From assembly GCA_914767715.1 (NCBI GenBank), contig OU612069.1, positions 20,023,387 through 20,087,386 of the forward strand: a stretch of DNA of 64,000 nt, read 5' to 3'. This DNA is from Membranipora membranacea (taxonomy: Eukaryota; Bryozoa; Gymnolaemata; Cheilostomatida; Membraniporidae). The notes below the pieces were generated by a model. It saw only the letters and a list, made by a program, of their open reading frames with translations. It searched no databases and was not told the DNA's origin. Positions 23,501-35,319 of the stretch are shown here, piece after piece. The stretch's first letter is position 1. Every line of letters starts with the position of its first letter. The position numbers and the translations under genes were made by a program.

Positions 23501-26500
23501 ACATGAATGATTCAATTATAGTGTCTTTATGCCACTTTATTTAGCCTTCTAGGGGAGGCAGTGCCTCTCTGCCTCCCCTAGAACTACGGGTCTGCTTTAT
23601 CATGTCGTAATTATATTATTTTGAGCTACTGAATGGATCTCAATTATCATTCATATTCTCATTCCATATAAACCCACTATGACATGATTGTCTACTTTTT
23701 AGAGGGGGCTTACTTGAATTTTCACAAACATAACACACAGGACGCACAATTTTGAGGAATTAGTTGATCACCAGTAAACAGCAGGCCTGCAGTTCTAGAA
23801 GAGGCAAAGAGGCGCTGCTCCCACTAGAAAGCTAAATACCTCATCTCCTATTGTTAACCTATTATTTTTACCTGTATCTATGCCAGTGATAAGAAGGCTA
23901 TCAGAAAGATTTTTAAGGATTTTTCTAAGCTTGGTTTGGGGTATCATGACATAGATTTACACATTCAGAAACTAACTAAAACACTTGCCATCAAATATAT
24001 AGAAGATGATGATCATTTCAATAATGAATTTTTTAGTCAATGCCCCTCTGGAAGACATCGAACGATTAAATATAGAGGAGCATGGGGCATATATAGATTG
24101 TACGCCACCTTGTACATAGTTTAAATCCTATTTTCTTTTAAACAACCCTACAGAGTTCTGACTTTTTTCCAATTTTGTTCATGTCTACTTTTGAGGCCAG
24201 TATTTTCACCGAATTTCGCGACATGTACTTTTGTCTGTGATATGTAATAAATCAATCAATCAATCAAATACAGTGGTCTAAAGACACTATAATTAAATAA
24301 TCCATGTCAGAATCAGCTCTTCTGGGATTTCCGTTTACTAATTATTTTCTATAAAATTCTAGGGGAGAAGCTTACAGCACCCCTCCTGGTGAAGCTTGAA
24401 CTTGCCTCGGATTTTTTCCTCCCCTACCATTGTTTTCTGAACTACTGCCCTGACCAGTACGCCAGAAAACTAAAGGCAGAAAACAGTGTGGAAATAAAAC
24501 ATTGCCAACAATCCTTGTTCGAGCTAGAGAGTACAAAGCAAGTCTCACCTTCCTCACACTGTTTACCCTTGTACAGAGACAGACATTGACAGCGGTAACC
24601 TTCACCCTCTTTACGACATGTCCCTCCATTTAAACATGGTTCTGGCTCACAATAATCTTCATCTCTATCTATGTCTGCATCAAACATATCACATCATATC
24701 ATGTTAATATCATCAATTTTCTTCCAATGTACTTTGCCATGAATGTGTGCGAGGTGTATAGCAAACATTGTTCTGTTTATAAGCTCATATACTTCACTGT
24801 ATCTATGTCACACCTCTCATTTCACAAGTCAAGAGTGCTTTCATGGATAGTGTGAAGCAAAATCCAATTTAAACACTTATCACGTCCATTCTCAATGTTA
24901 ATAAATACAGAACAATATTTAGGCTGAGCTAAAGGCCAATCAAATTATATAATGAAGTTAGAATATTACAATTGAAATAAGCAAATTGCAATCAGCAATT
25001 TACAAACAACATGCAAACATTGCTCAGGTGTTCTTTGTTTCATCTGCTACCCTAGAACAGTAACTGATCAAATATATATAAAGGGATCATTATCCCCACA
25101 GGGACATGCATTAAGATACACAATGACCCTTGGAAAAAATGAGCATGCGGAAGAGTATTTAGACATACCATAGCGAAACCGTATAAATAGGTCCGATGTA
25201 TAAGACCTGTAAGTTATAGCCAGATCATCTGCCAACCATGCCAGGCCAGAAACATACCTCCCAATGCACCATGGAGAACCTGTGCTTGGTCTAATAAAGC
25301 TAACTTCACCAGCTACACAAGAAGTCCCTCTCCCTGAAATTGAAAACTTTTCGCATACACTTCATTTCAAACTCACATTCACTTTCAAACCATTCAATGA
25401 GGTGTCTAGAAAAACCAGTGGCCGCCCACATTCAAACATCATTAAATAGCCAATCTGCCAGTACCGTCATCAAAATTTCAATCAACATGTAAAGACATGA
25501 AATTGTCAGCTTCCTATCTTGCCAGATGGTTTTTTTCAATTTGCACATATACATAGGCTGCCAAAACAGTGTCTATCGAACAATGTTCAAGTTGTTTCAG
25601 TTTCTCCTAATATAGCTGTAACACATCAACTCACATCCAGTTTTAATGTTTATCAGGTATATATGGTTACTTTCCCTTACTGACCACTCGTTTACCAGCA
25701 CAATGTCCCGGTGGAAAGGGTTTGTTGCCATTCCAAAGGTCGCTCGATAAATACCAAAATCCTTAACTCCATGTATCTTTGCAGTCGTATCAACCTTGTC
25801 ATTTTCACTCCAGTAGCTGGATTAACACATGACATTCAGTAGAAGAATACAATGAGTGTGTATGCAGTATGTATACAAATACTTGATGAAAAATGATATT
25901 GTTCTAGCTCTGTGACAATAAAATTGACATTATAGTTAGACTACATACAACTATTCCATCTATCACAACCCTTGCATTTAATCAGACCAGGAAATCATTC
26001 CCAATGACAAAAAGACACAATAACCAAATACAATTGAAGCGGGTTTCACTGTTAAAGATCGATAAGGATGAGTAGCTTGATTCAAAGTTCAAGTTAGGCC
26101 ACTCCAAATTAATTCCTTGATCTAGATTAACGCCCGCCACCTTGTCAGAGCCCTGATAAAATCAAAATACCGCCAGACGCCAATTGAAAATAGTCATAAA
26201 ATAATAAAATGTTTTACCTCCGGGTTATTTGACCAAGTAAAATAGAAAAACATATACCCCTAAATGCCTGTCAATTCCCTATATGTATGCAAATGGTATG
26301 CGTGATATATAATTCTATTACCTATGGTGAGTGGTGACTCAATATGGATGCAGAGAACAAAAAATATAACATGAAAATAAAATTCTATCTTTCTTCTTCT
26401 TCATTGTCCATCGTTGATTTTGAAATATGATACTGATTGGCCAATTTGTAGTGTGCTTGACCAATGAGAGGCAACCTAAAATATTTCAAAATAATCAAAA

Positions 26501-29500
26501 TGGACTCAGAGCAGGGTAGGAGGCGTGGCTTGCTACTCTTGTGTCATTGGCTACTAATTTGTATACAAACATTCTGAAAGCACATGGCTTGCAATGTGAG
26601 TTAGTGGCATTACATTATCAAACACTCATGAGGTGGCAGGGTCAACCATTCAAGATTTGTGTTTGTGAGAGAAAATGAAAAAAATTTGCAGCTTCTCGAG
26701 TTCAGGGTATATAGATAAAATAAAAAAATGTTTTAACTCCATCTGTTTTATAGGGCTAAAATATAAAATAAAAAGACACCTCCCTCCACCTACAAATCTT
26801 CAAATTGTCATCTAGATCAAGGTATTAATTTGGAGTGGCCTTAATAATACTATAATAAAATGTACATTTGGCTAATTCACGACCAACAGATTTGATATCT
26901 AAGGGTAGATGCTATCCATGAGCAGTGGAAATTCTGAGATTATGATTACTTTGAGCTAAGCTAAGTGACAGAAAACACCTGGATGACCTATCTATTGGGT
27001 GAAAAAAGTAACAATAATGACAACAAAAATTTCAAAGATATGGTTCAACCTTACAACATTCCCAATATTTGGCGATACACCTGATGTTCAGCATATATAC
27101 TGGCTTTACACGTTCATACCTTATCATGCGCCAAAAGGTCTTGTCATATACCAGACGATCTTCCGGATGTCCAGTTATGTTGGATAAATCATACATATTA
27201 AAGCCTTGATAAATAGAAGGATGAGCCGTCAAAAATCAGGTGTCCAGTGTTCAGGGGCTCTGTTGTATGAATTCCAATACGCACATAATATTTTCTTACT
27301 CTGGTAGTAGTAAGGCTCAAAATTTACCTGAAACAACTGTGAAATTTTGCCTTATTTCTAGCTTGTACATAAACAAAATGGATAAGAGGGGAAGTTTAAT
27401 GGCAGACTTATTCACTGCCTTCATACCGTCAGTAGTTGCTAAATTTCATCTCACAACACAAAGCAAAACCATCAATATAAAAAATTGCTAGTTCTCCTTA
27501 TGACATCATACCAAACCAAAGATCCGCCTTCAACAACCCTTGGCTGAGCCTACCTAATAAGACTACGAAGATTAAAGTTTTGTGTCCACACATAGTAAGG
27601 ATAGGGCAGGATAGAATACTCAAATGAGAACAGGGAGCTCATTTGACTAGAGGACCTGCACTCTAACAAACAAGCATTGAAGGTCCTTGGTTCTGTTGCA
27701 GTGCACTTACTACAGGGTTCTGATTAAACCTAAGGCTTCTGCGGACAATATGATGTCAAAAAATCTCAGTCATAAGAAAAATAAACCAATATTACATGCG
27801 GCATTGAATAATAAATGAGGCAATTTGGACACTGCAAATTGTCACAACTAACACATATTGGGAAACACTTACCATGACTCACATGATGGTATACCATGAA
27901 ACCATAACCTCTTGAAAAAGCATAACTCGCCTCATACTTCAAGTTGCCCCCATGTAATTCATCAATATCAAGGATTTTTACTGTTCGCATCCGTGGTCCA
28001 CTTACAAGTACTCCCTGCGTTTGGAAAATAGTATTTATATTTTACCATAAATTGTATAGCAGCTTAAGAGAAAATTTAAATTATAAGTAAAATAAATAAA
28101 AGCATAAAAGCACATCATTTTGTGGGATAGGAACAAATCCCCTTAAAATCAGAGTGCATTCAGTAAATGTTTGAAATTGATGAGAAAAGTTGGTTGCCAA
28201 GAGATTTAATGCCATAACTTTAATATCAACAGTCATTATGATGAGTCCAACTTAATGTGACACAGACCTGTTTTGTAACTGCAAATATCATTAGTTGCTT
28301 CTCCTCGATATAGAGAAAGCCTGTGATTGGAGAATCAGCAGAATCCGGCAAGTCAAGGGTGTCATCTCCCCCGCAATGACCTATCAATTAGTTATAAGAA
28401 ACAATTCTAACATTTTAAGTAAATAAAACCGTTGGCATAATGCTACAAGATATGCCTAGATTGTGAAGAGGTAAGATTTAACATTGTTATCAACAGTGTA
28501 AAACCAGTTGTTACATATTATTATTAGTGAGTAAATGTTGCAAAAGGAACTAAGTAACATGTAATCACTATTACCACTACAAAATGACAAATAGGCATTG
28601 TGATCAAACAAGCGAGAGGAGATGAATCTAGCTCAGTCAGTTCTGAAAGAGCCCTGATGATGGTTTTTCTCTGAACATGGATGGGACGACGCAGATTATC
28701 TGTCACCAGATAATATACAATGGCAAGGTGACTAGGATCAACTCCGCAGTGATAGGACCAACACATTTGTTCAGACAGCTGTTAGATTATGATCTGTCTC
28801 TTTCAGGGCTGATCAATTTTTTATTTATTTATTTTGTTTATTGAATGTCACCAGGGGATATTGATGTTAACCCATTTATTATCTCCTTTGTACTACCTTT
28901 TTACATCACTCTATCAGTCATCAATCATCTTCAATTTTAATTCAATGCAATGTTCCATTACCTGCTTATAGAGGGACCGGTGGCTCTTATTACACAACAG
29001 TAATTTAATTCAGATATCTTATGGTACAAAACTCACCAAATATGGTTTGGACAGTTTGTTCCCTGATTCTTCTTACACATCTTTTGCTATCAATGAACAT
29101 GATATCACCATTACTAAGGCTGTTCAAATGAGTTGGGCGACCGATTGTTGCTTCAAGACCAGGACCGTCTAAAACCTTGTTGTGTAAATAACTGCTTAAT
29201 CTCTTTTTCCTTGCGGCCTCCGGCGGATAACAGCTTCCAGCAATAGCTGCGGAAATGGTAATTAAGAAATGTATAGTTTTATTCATCAATTTGCCATAAA
29301 ATTTTGTTTTGCTGCAAGACTCAACACAAAATCACCAGGTTGACCATTAGATTTTATTCTGGTCATTGTCTTTGGTTTATCTTTGTCTATGCTCATCATT
29401 TTCATTAAAATATTTACAGGTCATCGTTCACCTCCGTATTGGCTGTAAAAGCGCAGCTGCATTCTTCTTTGAGCAACCAGTTCAATAAATTATAGACAAT

Positions 29501-31923
29501 ATAGACAATGAATCAGACATGTGATATGGCTAATGTAGTGAGTCAATTATTCATTAGGTCAAGCAGTGTTATCCATTGATTATGTGTTTTGTTGCTAAAC
29601 TTTGGCTGAGACAGTAAATAATTGTTGTGTAAATATAGTTTACTCGCTTTCATCAAAACCAATATGATAATCTTCATATAAAAACAAAACATAAAGCACT
29701 CACTTGTAGGTTTTTCAGTAAGGTTATTGATTGGTTTAGTAACTATGCATCCCGTTCTTATTGCAGCCTTATACAGGGCAATAACTATTGTCTTGTTGGT
29801 TGACTTATCCAACTGAAATTGAAAGATTGCAGATGGACTTGGCCTTTGAGCAGTTTGGAATGAGATCAGATCGTACCTGCCCTTGATCAATTGTAGGACC
29901 GGTAAATGACGATAATGTTCAAAATGGATAAGCAGAATTACAGTAGACAAGAAGAGTTACAACGGAAAACGTTTACATTAAAGCGACTGTCCTACTAGGC
30001 CATGTTTGGTATGGTTTTAAAGATCTCAGGCTGAAAAGTTATAAGGACAAATGAAACAAAACAGCCTGTGAACCTTATTGCAGTAAAACTGCTGCAAAGA
30101 CTGAAAAATGGGATCATAGTGGATCATAGCGATTTATTGCCTCCTCCTGACCACTATGATCCACTATGATCCTTGCTAAAATATTTTAAAAAAACTAATT
30201 GCCATTTTCCACAATTTTTGATTTTTTTTTATGTTTATTTGCTCTATGAACTCACAATATTCGATTCACTGGGGTAATATATCCACTTTTCTAATAGAAC
30301 TGACCCTTTAAGAAACCCAATAGCAAGCATTATTTATAGATGAATGCTCTAGTTTAAATTATGATGCATATAATCACCACAATGCCTTCATTCTGGACTG
30401 TATGGGTCAAATTCGTATCTTGGACACCCTCCAATGACTTGAATTTCAATTTCGACTCAGCGCTCCCGGTCTGACCAGCCTGACAAACTCTAAAATAAGT
30501 CAAGAATAGCCATAATTATGTCAAATAAGAGATATGTATAACAACGATATGGGGATGAATCAGTGGCAAATTGGCCCCGTCCAATCTTGGCCTGAGCCAA
30601 AGTTGACTCGAACCAAATTTGGTTCGGGCCAAGATGGATGGGGCCAAGTTGTCACGCTTCTATGGGGATACTTGCCTTAACAAGACATTCACCATGTTTC
30701 CATATATAACACACCAGTTTTGAGCCTTATCGATACGTGAGGTTATAATAGAAGTCAACTTTCGCATGTACCAATAGGCAATTCTTGATTTGAAACCATA
30801 TACCGTTTTGATTTTCCAGCATCAAATAAGGTGGCGTGGACAAAGAGTAAGGGTGCTTGCACAAAATGACTTCAATGGACATTAACGGGGGAGGCCCGGG
30901 TTCAAATCCTGGCGGCGGCAGATATTTATACAGGTTTGTTTCATCATGGAAATCGCTAGCATTCATTATTTGAATTGGGAGTGGACAACTCATTCGAGGC
31001 ATGGAACCATGGTGAATGAATTGTGAATTACAAAAGTCCCTGTCCCCAACGGTTAAGTGCCATTTACAGAGGGATATTTTTCACACCTTGTTATTATCAA
31101 GCGTTGATCTTGATAGCTCATCAAATTTTACATAAATGAAAGAATCTATACTATCAGAGTTGTGACCTTATGTGTTTAGCAAAATTTGTCTTCAGTTATA
31201 AAATCATAACTTTACCTACCTATTAACCAATTCATGTTTTGCAGCAGGACGTTATCAGTCTGATAATAAATGAAAGGTGTTAGATAAGGAATCATGGACC
31301 ACAGGCCGTATCAGCAAAGTTTGATATTAAGGCCCCTGAAGAGAACCCACCTTATTTCTACATTTATTATTACTTGGTAGCATTTTACAAACTTTGCTAT
31401 AATATCGGCCATTTCAGTGAGCATTGAGGCACCTGGGTCAAAAACACCGCCTCTGAGAGGTGGCCATAACTGACTGGGTAACTTATAGAAGTGTCAATGA
31501 GGGGGTTGCCCTAACTCAAATTTGGATAGCTTGGTTAAATTAATTTTTTTAAATGTGGGATAAAATCGCAAGGTTGTCTCTGTCCGAAGACTGAGAAATA
31601 CGGGTGCCTTAAGCGCGTGGCCGCCATATTCGGTGCCGAGTTGCTCTCAGTTTGCAGGCAGATCGGATCACACCTGGGGCACCAATTGAGCCCAGTAGTT
31701 GGTACACTGCAGCTGGATTCGAACCCGAGACCTCCAACGCTTCCGTGTCAGAGGGCAGGCGCTCTAACCAACTGACCTACTTCCTACTTCTATTTACATT
31801 GGTTATCATTGGTTGGAACTTAATCAAAACTCACCCTGCTTGCATGAACAAGACAAAGAAAAAGAAGCAATATTGTTTCACTTTTCTTGGCTCGCTCGGG
31901 CTGTACAGTTTGGTGAACACCAT
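17346..31923 (-). CDS. Gene P2: secreted propeller-EGF protein, 17 exons
   Basis: Seen: exons in transcript order are 31923-31835, 30489-30378, 29812-29704, 29246-29037, 28380-28268, 28014-27873, 27204-27120, 25816-25635, 25333-25169, 24674-24549, 23205-22975, 21511-21278, 21084-20854, 20133-19900, 19435-19229, 18111-17881 and 17584-17346. They sum to 2940 bp, giving 979 residues. The signal peptide has core [13 protein letters not shown]. The propeller-like region covers residues 30-402 and is followed by 15 EGF domains. The frame stays open upstream of the chosen ATG, but P1 and P3 both begin at the equivalent position. The last exon keeps two EGFs and ends CGEAK, so P2 probably holds the ancestral 3' end. 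A possible polyadenylation signal (AATAAA on the minus strand) lies at 17123-17118. The first EGF of exon 15 has lost two cysteines. Inference: the same role as P1, with diverged surface residues. Confidence 0.88.
17881..18111 (-). CDS. P2 exon 16: EGF pair
   Basis: [20 protein letters not shown], then [16 protein letters not shown]. Very close to P1 exon 16. Confidence 0.92.
18422..18931. mobile_element. MITE family A, copy 1
   Basis: About 510 bp with inverted ends (TAGACAGTTTTCTGAGCTCT and AGAGCTCAGAAAACTGTCT) and long imperfect arms including GTCCTCTCTCCAGTTTGGTA. Copies recur at 22041-22554 and 59715-60228. In P2 intron 15. Confidence 0.88.
19020..19212. repeat. Dispersed element, family D copy 3
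   Basis: Same orientation as the 2455-2630 copy, ending CTTGATCAGTGTGG next to P2 exon 15. Confidence 0.55.
19229..19435 (-). CDS. P2 exon 15: EGF pair with a degenerate first domain
   Basis: 207 bp, 24 bp shorter than usual. The first domain reads [20 protein letters not shown]: Cys1 is Tyr, and the GGG segment with Cys4 is missing. The second EGF ([16 protein letters not shown]) is complete. Confidence 0.87.
19485..19700 (-). mobile_element. tRNA-derived SINE, family S2, copy 1
   Basis: On the minus strand CAGTTGGTTAGAGCACCTGT matches a tRNA A box and GGGTTTGAATCC a B box. The body (GAGAGCGATTTGGCGCCAAA) recurs at 31570-31795, 48945-49135 and 59205-59385. Confidence 0.8.
19900..20133 (-). 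CDS. P2 exon 14: EGF pair
   Basis: [20 protein letters not shown], with CIQC spacing between Cys4 and Cys5; second [19 protein letters not shown]. Donor GTGAGT. Confidence 0.9.
20160..20425 (-). mobile_element. tRNA-derived SINE, family S1, copy 1
   Basis: Reverse-oriented relative of the element at 57142-57395. Shared parts include the tail CCGCTTAATTTAAG, GAAGTACCCATCG-like sequence and CACTGGGTCCAAGCAC. Confidence 0.8.
20490..20590. repeat. Dispersed repeat shared with 38790-38890
   Basis: TTTAGTTG, GAGAGGTCA, AACTACTCTGTTATCTTTAA and AAACTCTTCAAATAAA recur in a non-equivalent intron of P3. Confidence 0.6.
20854..21084 (-). CDS. P2 exon 13: EGF pair
   Basis: [20 protein letters not shown], then [16 protein letters not shown]. 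The IDFC start of the second EGF is shared with P1 exon 13. Confidence 0.9.
21278..21511 (-). CDS. P2 exon 12: EGF pair
   Basis: [13 protein letters not shown]; the linker before Cys4 is IGTTSVVC without the glycine triplet. Second [19 protein letters not shown]. Confidence 0.9.
22041..22554. mobile_element. MITE family A, copy 2
   Basis: ATAGGCAGTTTTCCGAGC to AGGAAACTGTCTATT. The internal arms match copy 1 closely. In P2 intron 11. Confidence 0.88.
22618..22638. repeat. (TA)n microsatellite
   Basis: About ten TA units. Confidence 0.9.
22975..23205 (-). CDS. P2 exon 11: EGF pair
   Basis: First EGF ends [17 protein letters not shown]; second [14 protein letters not shown] with [12 protein letters not shown]. 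The GPG replacement of GGG is shared with P1 exon 11. Confidence 0.9.
23367..23592. repeat. Dispersed element, family B copy 2
   Basis: GAGGGAGGCAAAAGTCAGAG to GCCTCCCCTAGAACTACGGG; closely matches 14205-14405. In P2 intron 10. Confidence 0.75.
23785..24460 (-). repeat. Dispersed element, family B copy 3, split by a LINE fragment
   Basis: The inverted family B sequence begins near 23785 and resumes near 24272 (TAATCCATGTCAGAATCAGC). The LINE 3' piece at about 23870-24268 lies between the halves, so the LINE came second. Confidence 0.65.
23870..24268 (+). mobile_element. LINE 3' fragment with an (AATC)n tail
   Basis: The frame ending [19 protein letters not shown] resembles the C terminus of Rex1/CR1-type reverse transcriptase ORFs (F-x-x-L-PSGR-x-x-R). 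It is followed by a 3' UTR and AATAAATCAATCAATCAATC. Strongly 5' truncated. Confidence 0.65.
24549..24674 (-). CDS. P2 exon 10: first EGF
   Basis: Complete six-cysteine [16 protein letters not shown] to YKGKQCEEG. It shows what P1 exon 10 has lost. Confidence 0.88.
25169..25333 (-). CDS. P2 exon 9: last propeller-like segment
   Basis: SCVAGEVSF, then [20 protein letters not shown] and FRYG before GTATGT. 165 bp, phase 1 to 1. Recognised by homology with P1 and P3 exon 9. Confidence 0.87.
25635..25816 (-). CDS. P2 exon 8: NHL-like blade
   Basis: [20 protein letters not shown] aligns with P3 ETAAKFHGVSEFGIQGRSYG. It ends [10 protein letters not shown] with donor GTGAGT. The frame is continuous on careful reading. 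Confidence 0.88.
26097..26840. mobile_element. Harbinger-like MITE, TTA target duplication
   Basis: Ends GGCCACTCCAAATTAATTCC and GGAATTAATTTGGAGTGGCC-type inverted repeats of about 30 bp with TTA on both sides. A minus-strand mini frame at 26411-26385 (MDNEEEER) resembles the acidic N terminus of HARBI1-type proteins. In P2 intron 7. Confidence 0.82.
27120..27204 (-). CDS. P2 exon 7: short propeller-like segment
   Basis: [20 protein letters not shown]; 85 bp, phase 1 to 2, donor GTATGA. Confidence 0.83.
27873..28014 (-). CDS. P2 exon 6: propeller-like segment
   Basis: [20 protein letters not shown], ending [12 protein letters not shown]. The GxxVSGP start is shared with P3 (GIYVSGPQ). 142 bp. 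Confidence 0.87.
28268..28380 (-). CDS. P2 exon 5: propeller-like segment
   Basis: [17 protein letters not shown], then [19 protein letters not shown] before donor GTCTGT. 113 bp, phase 1 to 0. Confidence 0.87.
29037..29246 (-). CDS. P2 exon 4: NHL-like blade
   Basis: [15 protein letters not shown] at the start and [18 protein letters not shown] further on. 210 bp, phase 1 to 1. Confidence 0.9.
29704..29812 (-). CDS. P2 exon 3: propeller-like segment with the GCIV cysteine
   Basis: [20 protein letters not shown] then [16 protein letters not shown]; acceptor TTTCAG, donor GTGAGT. Confidence 0.87.
30110..30175. repeat. Short palindrome
   Basis: GGATCATAGTGGATCATAG mirrored by CTATGATCCACTATGATCC across a 26-bp loop, in P2 intron 2. 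Confidence 0.8.
30378..30489 (-). CDS. P2 exon 2: first segment of the propeller-like region
   Basis: [20 protein letters not shown] at the start and HTVQNEGIV before donor GTGATT. 112 bp, phase 2 to 0, matching the other copies. Confidence 0.8.
30560..30658. repeat. Short foldback element
   Basis: AATTGGCCCCGTCCAATCTT mirrors AAGATGGATGGGGCCAAGTT, with an inner AACCAAATTTGGTT palindrome. In P2 intron 1. Confidence 0.75.
31570..31795 (-). mobile_element. SINE family S2, copy 2
   Basis: The tRNA-like head is on the minus strand: GTCAGTTGGTTAGAGCGCCT and GGGTTCGAATCC. It abuts the donor side of P2 exon 1. Confidence 0.85.
31835..31923 (-). CDS. P2 exon 1: signal peptide
   Basis: [14 protein letters not shown], then the hydrophobic core CFFFFVLFM. 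Ends GG|GTGAGT in phase 2, like P1 and P3. Confidence 0.82.
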
Positions 31924-34731
31924 GCCGCTTGGTGAAGCAAACTTCCCAGGTTGCTGTTGGCGAACTTGAAGCACGTTGATAATTGTATGAATAATCAATT
32001 TGAAGAATTCAACAGTCAAATTTTTGTTGTGCTTGACATGACTCAGCCAATTGTTAAACAATCATTTCATTCATTCTCAGTGGTGTTGTGTCCACAACAT
32101 ATCACTTGACCGCAAATTGAGGTCACATGATTGATTTAGCAATTTAGCATTCACATTATCAGTTTCATGGAGTCATTAATACGACTTAAATCAACTTAAA
32201 TGGAACAATTTGATTTAAATTCTTACTTTGAGGCTGCTCTTTTGTGTCATATCTTATTCTCCGTATTCTATTCTATCATGTGAGCAATTTCCAGCTTTAC
32301 AATCTTAATATTGAGGGAGTTATGGTCTCTCAAACTGTCCAGGTGGTGACCGTCAATTGGCATTGAGAATCCCGGCACTACACTACATTTATTATGAATA
32401 ATTCAACATACAAAATATTACGGATACAGGTGGGCCTCGAGCCCAGGTCCTACGGATCTGCAGGCATCGACTTTACCATCGCACCACGAGTTTCGGCTGT
32501 TTTAGCAAGTAGACAATATAGCACAGTGGTAACAGCGTTGCCTTCTGGACTGTAAATTCTGGGTTTGGGACCCACCAGCACCCATAATGTTTTGATCATC
32601 ATCTTATCTGTGAAATGATATATAATTAATGTGACATAGTGCAAGATTCCAAATGCCGATTAATAACTCCGGCAATATTAAGCTTCTCAAGCTGGAAATT
32701 GCACACATGATAGATTAGAATATGGAGAATAAGATATTACCCAAAAGAGAGGCTTCAAAGAAAGTCCTTACTTTTTATATTCTGGTTGTTCTGTGTTATT
32801 AAGAATTGAAATTTTAAACACACCATTGGAAAGCTGTCAATTGTGAACTGTTTACCAACTCGATATGACGACACTGTCCGCCAAATATAATGTGAGGCAA
32901 AACAAAGCAACAAGCTTTCCCACTCCTTACAGGTATATATAATTATATATGTGTTTATGTATGAATGTACATATATATATATCTGTTTATATGTATTTAT
33001 ATACATATATGTGTGTATATATATTTGTGTGTGTATCAACTGTATTAAATCGCTTAGGCATGCACAACAAAAATAAATGGTAAAACAAATCAAGCGAATT
33101 TGTTGGACATTACTATTGTCAATTAGGGCTGTCGAAAATTGGTACTCTTTATTAAGGTAGTGATGATATGTGTGAAGGTCATTGAATCATACTTAGGCTC
33201 AGCAACAAGAACATAATAGCTGGAGGCATTTATGCAGTACATAAAGTTTTAAAATAGAGAGTCCAGTTATATCATAAATCATGTAAAGTTGTGTACAAAT
33301 AGCTTAAGTGTTGTATCGGACACCGATTAACTTTGACTATGCAGCAATAAACTTGAACTTTCTCAGTGACAACTTTTTTATATGTGTTTGTGAGAAGTTA
33401 CGATAAATTGGTTGTCCTGTAAACAGTGACAAAAAATACAATCAATAACTGGGAGATATTTTCAGTATTACAGTGAAATTTGATAACAAAGGGTGTGAAT
33501 ATTAAATTCAGTTTCATATGAAAAAATACAATTAATTTAATTAACAAAACAAAATATTTATATGTGCAAAACTGCAAATGTAATACGTGTAATTAATATG
33601 ATATGCTTACACATATTGGGTTCGCCAAATCGTGTCTGAGTTAAAGTTGGGCAAGTTCACTAGTCCGCTGAGTCACAGCTATAACCAAAAAATGTAAATA
33701 TAATATAATATATTTGCGCCTAGAATATAGTGTAGAAAAAATGCATGCCAATAGTGGAATTATAGAATGCAGCGAGCAGCGATGCATTCTTGTTTGGTTT
33801 TGTTGTGCGTGTTTTTGTGGAGATTGTTTGTAACAATGTTAACAAATTGTATCATTATATTTTCGATTGCATGTAGCATTTAAGATTCAAGACAAGTTGT
33901 GCTGAATTCGATGATTAATAATTGTTATGTAATAGTAAGGTATTTTTATGACTTACAGATAATATGTTTGCCCTCATCCTTATTTGTGATCAGCTCAGCT
34001 CGCTTTCGTATTGACTAGTGAGGGCTAGATTTTTTTACACAGTTAGCTAGTTGATAATGTGCTTATAATAAGTTTATAACAATGGCAGTGGATTTTGCAG
34101 AAGGGAGCCTCAGTAATTATAGCTACATGAGTATGTTGCCTAATGTTGGTTATTGATGTAGACCCTAAACTGTGCTTGACCCTTATGCCCGAATTTCCAA
34201 TGTCAATACAAATGCCTTTAGAGTGTTTCTTCTTTTGAATTTTCCTTTTTTGGATGGAATATCAATATCAACTTAGATACCGGATGTACTGGTCAGCACC
34301 CAAGGAACTGTGATCACAGAATCATCAATTAGCTGCATAATTTACCAGCAATATAATCTTGTTTATTCTCCAAATAATAACCGATGCAATAGAGTATATT
34401 TTGTTGGAACTGAAATTAGTATACATTGCTTAGGATTAATTAATACAGCAAGCAGTATTTTTTTGCTTTTAGTTCATTTGCCATTACATACTGGGTTAGG
34501 GAGATCAGTTGCTGACTGACATTTCCAGAAATGTTCTGGTATTTCTTCACTGAATGATAATAATAGTATGAGTGATGAAATCAATCAGTCAAACAATCAA
34601 TCAATCAATCACGATGCCAATCAGTATACTCTGACTTCACTGCTCCCTGCCCAGCGTAGCATTCAGAATTCCTTCAATAATGAAAATAGGGTACTAGGGT
34701 AATAGGGTAATTTATCATTGTCTTAAGGTAA

Positions 34732-35319
34732 GGCCACTCGGGATTGTTTTCTCACAATTCGGATATATTTTTCACGAAATAGGAATTCCCACGATTTCGT
34801 GAAACGTTGTATGTTCACGATGCACGAATTTGAATCCTATTTTTTTACGAAATTGTATCTGATTGGCTGTCTGATTTGATTGATTGGCTGTCTGTTTTGA
34901 TTGATATGAAAGGCCATATCTATGTAAACAACTTTGGTTAAAAAGGTGGAATGGATGATCAATATGTGGAGCTTCTCATTGATTCGGACTTTGAGCAAGA
35001 GGCAAAAGGGATACAATGACTAATTGGGTATCAAATTGAATAAATGTAAGGCGATAGTTGACCCGAAGCATATCCAGAAGCTGAATCGCTGGACAGGTTG
35101 GTATGAACAAGAAGAAACAGCTTCTCATTGATATAATTTTTTTATTTACTTATATCACTGTTAAGCCTACGGTTTAGATTGGCGGAGGAGGATTACAGGA
35201 AGCATAAACCCATTAATCATTAGTACCAATTTTGGAGATGACGATCATGAGTGGCAGGTTGATATTCATACAAAATTTAATTTGCAAGAATTAGTGGAAA
35301 TTTGCATGTGCGTGTGGCC
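34732..35319. mobile_element. Harbinger-like MITE, TAA target duplication
   Basis: 588 bp, ends GGCCACTCGGG and CGTGTGGCC, flanked by TAA at 34729-34731 and 35320-35322. A plus-strand mini frame at 34951-35019 starts MDDQYVELLIDSDFEQE, like the start of a Harbinger nuclease, then stops. Confidence 0.78.

Noticed and set aside
25635-25816. Apparent frameshift in P2 exon 8
   Set aside because: It came from miscounting bases. On rereading, one frame runs through and aligns with P1 and P3 along the whole exon.
32755-33093. 112-codon minus-strand frame rich in Tyr and Ile
   Set aside because: Translation of TA-rich simple sequence.
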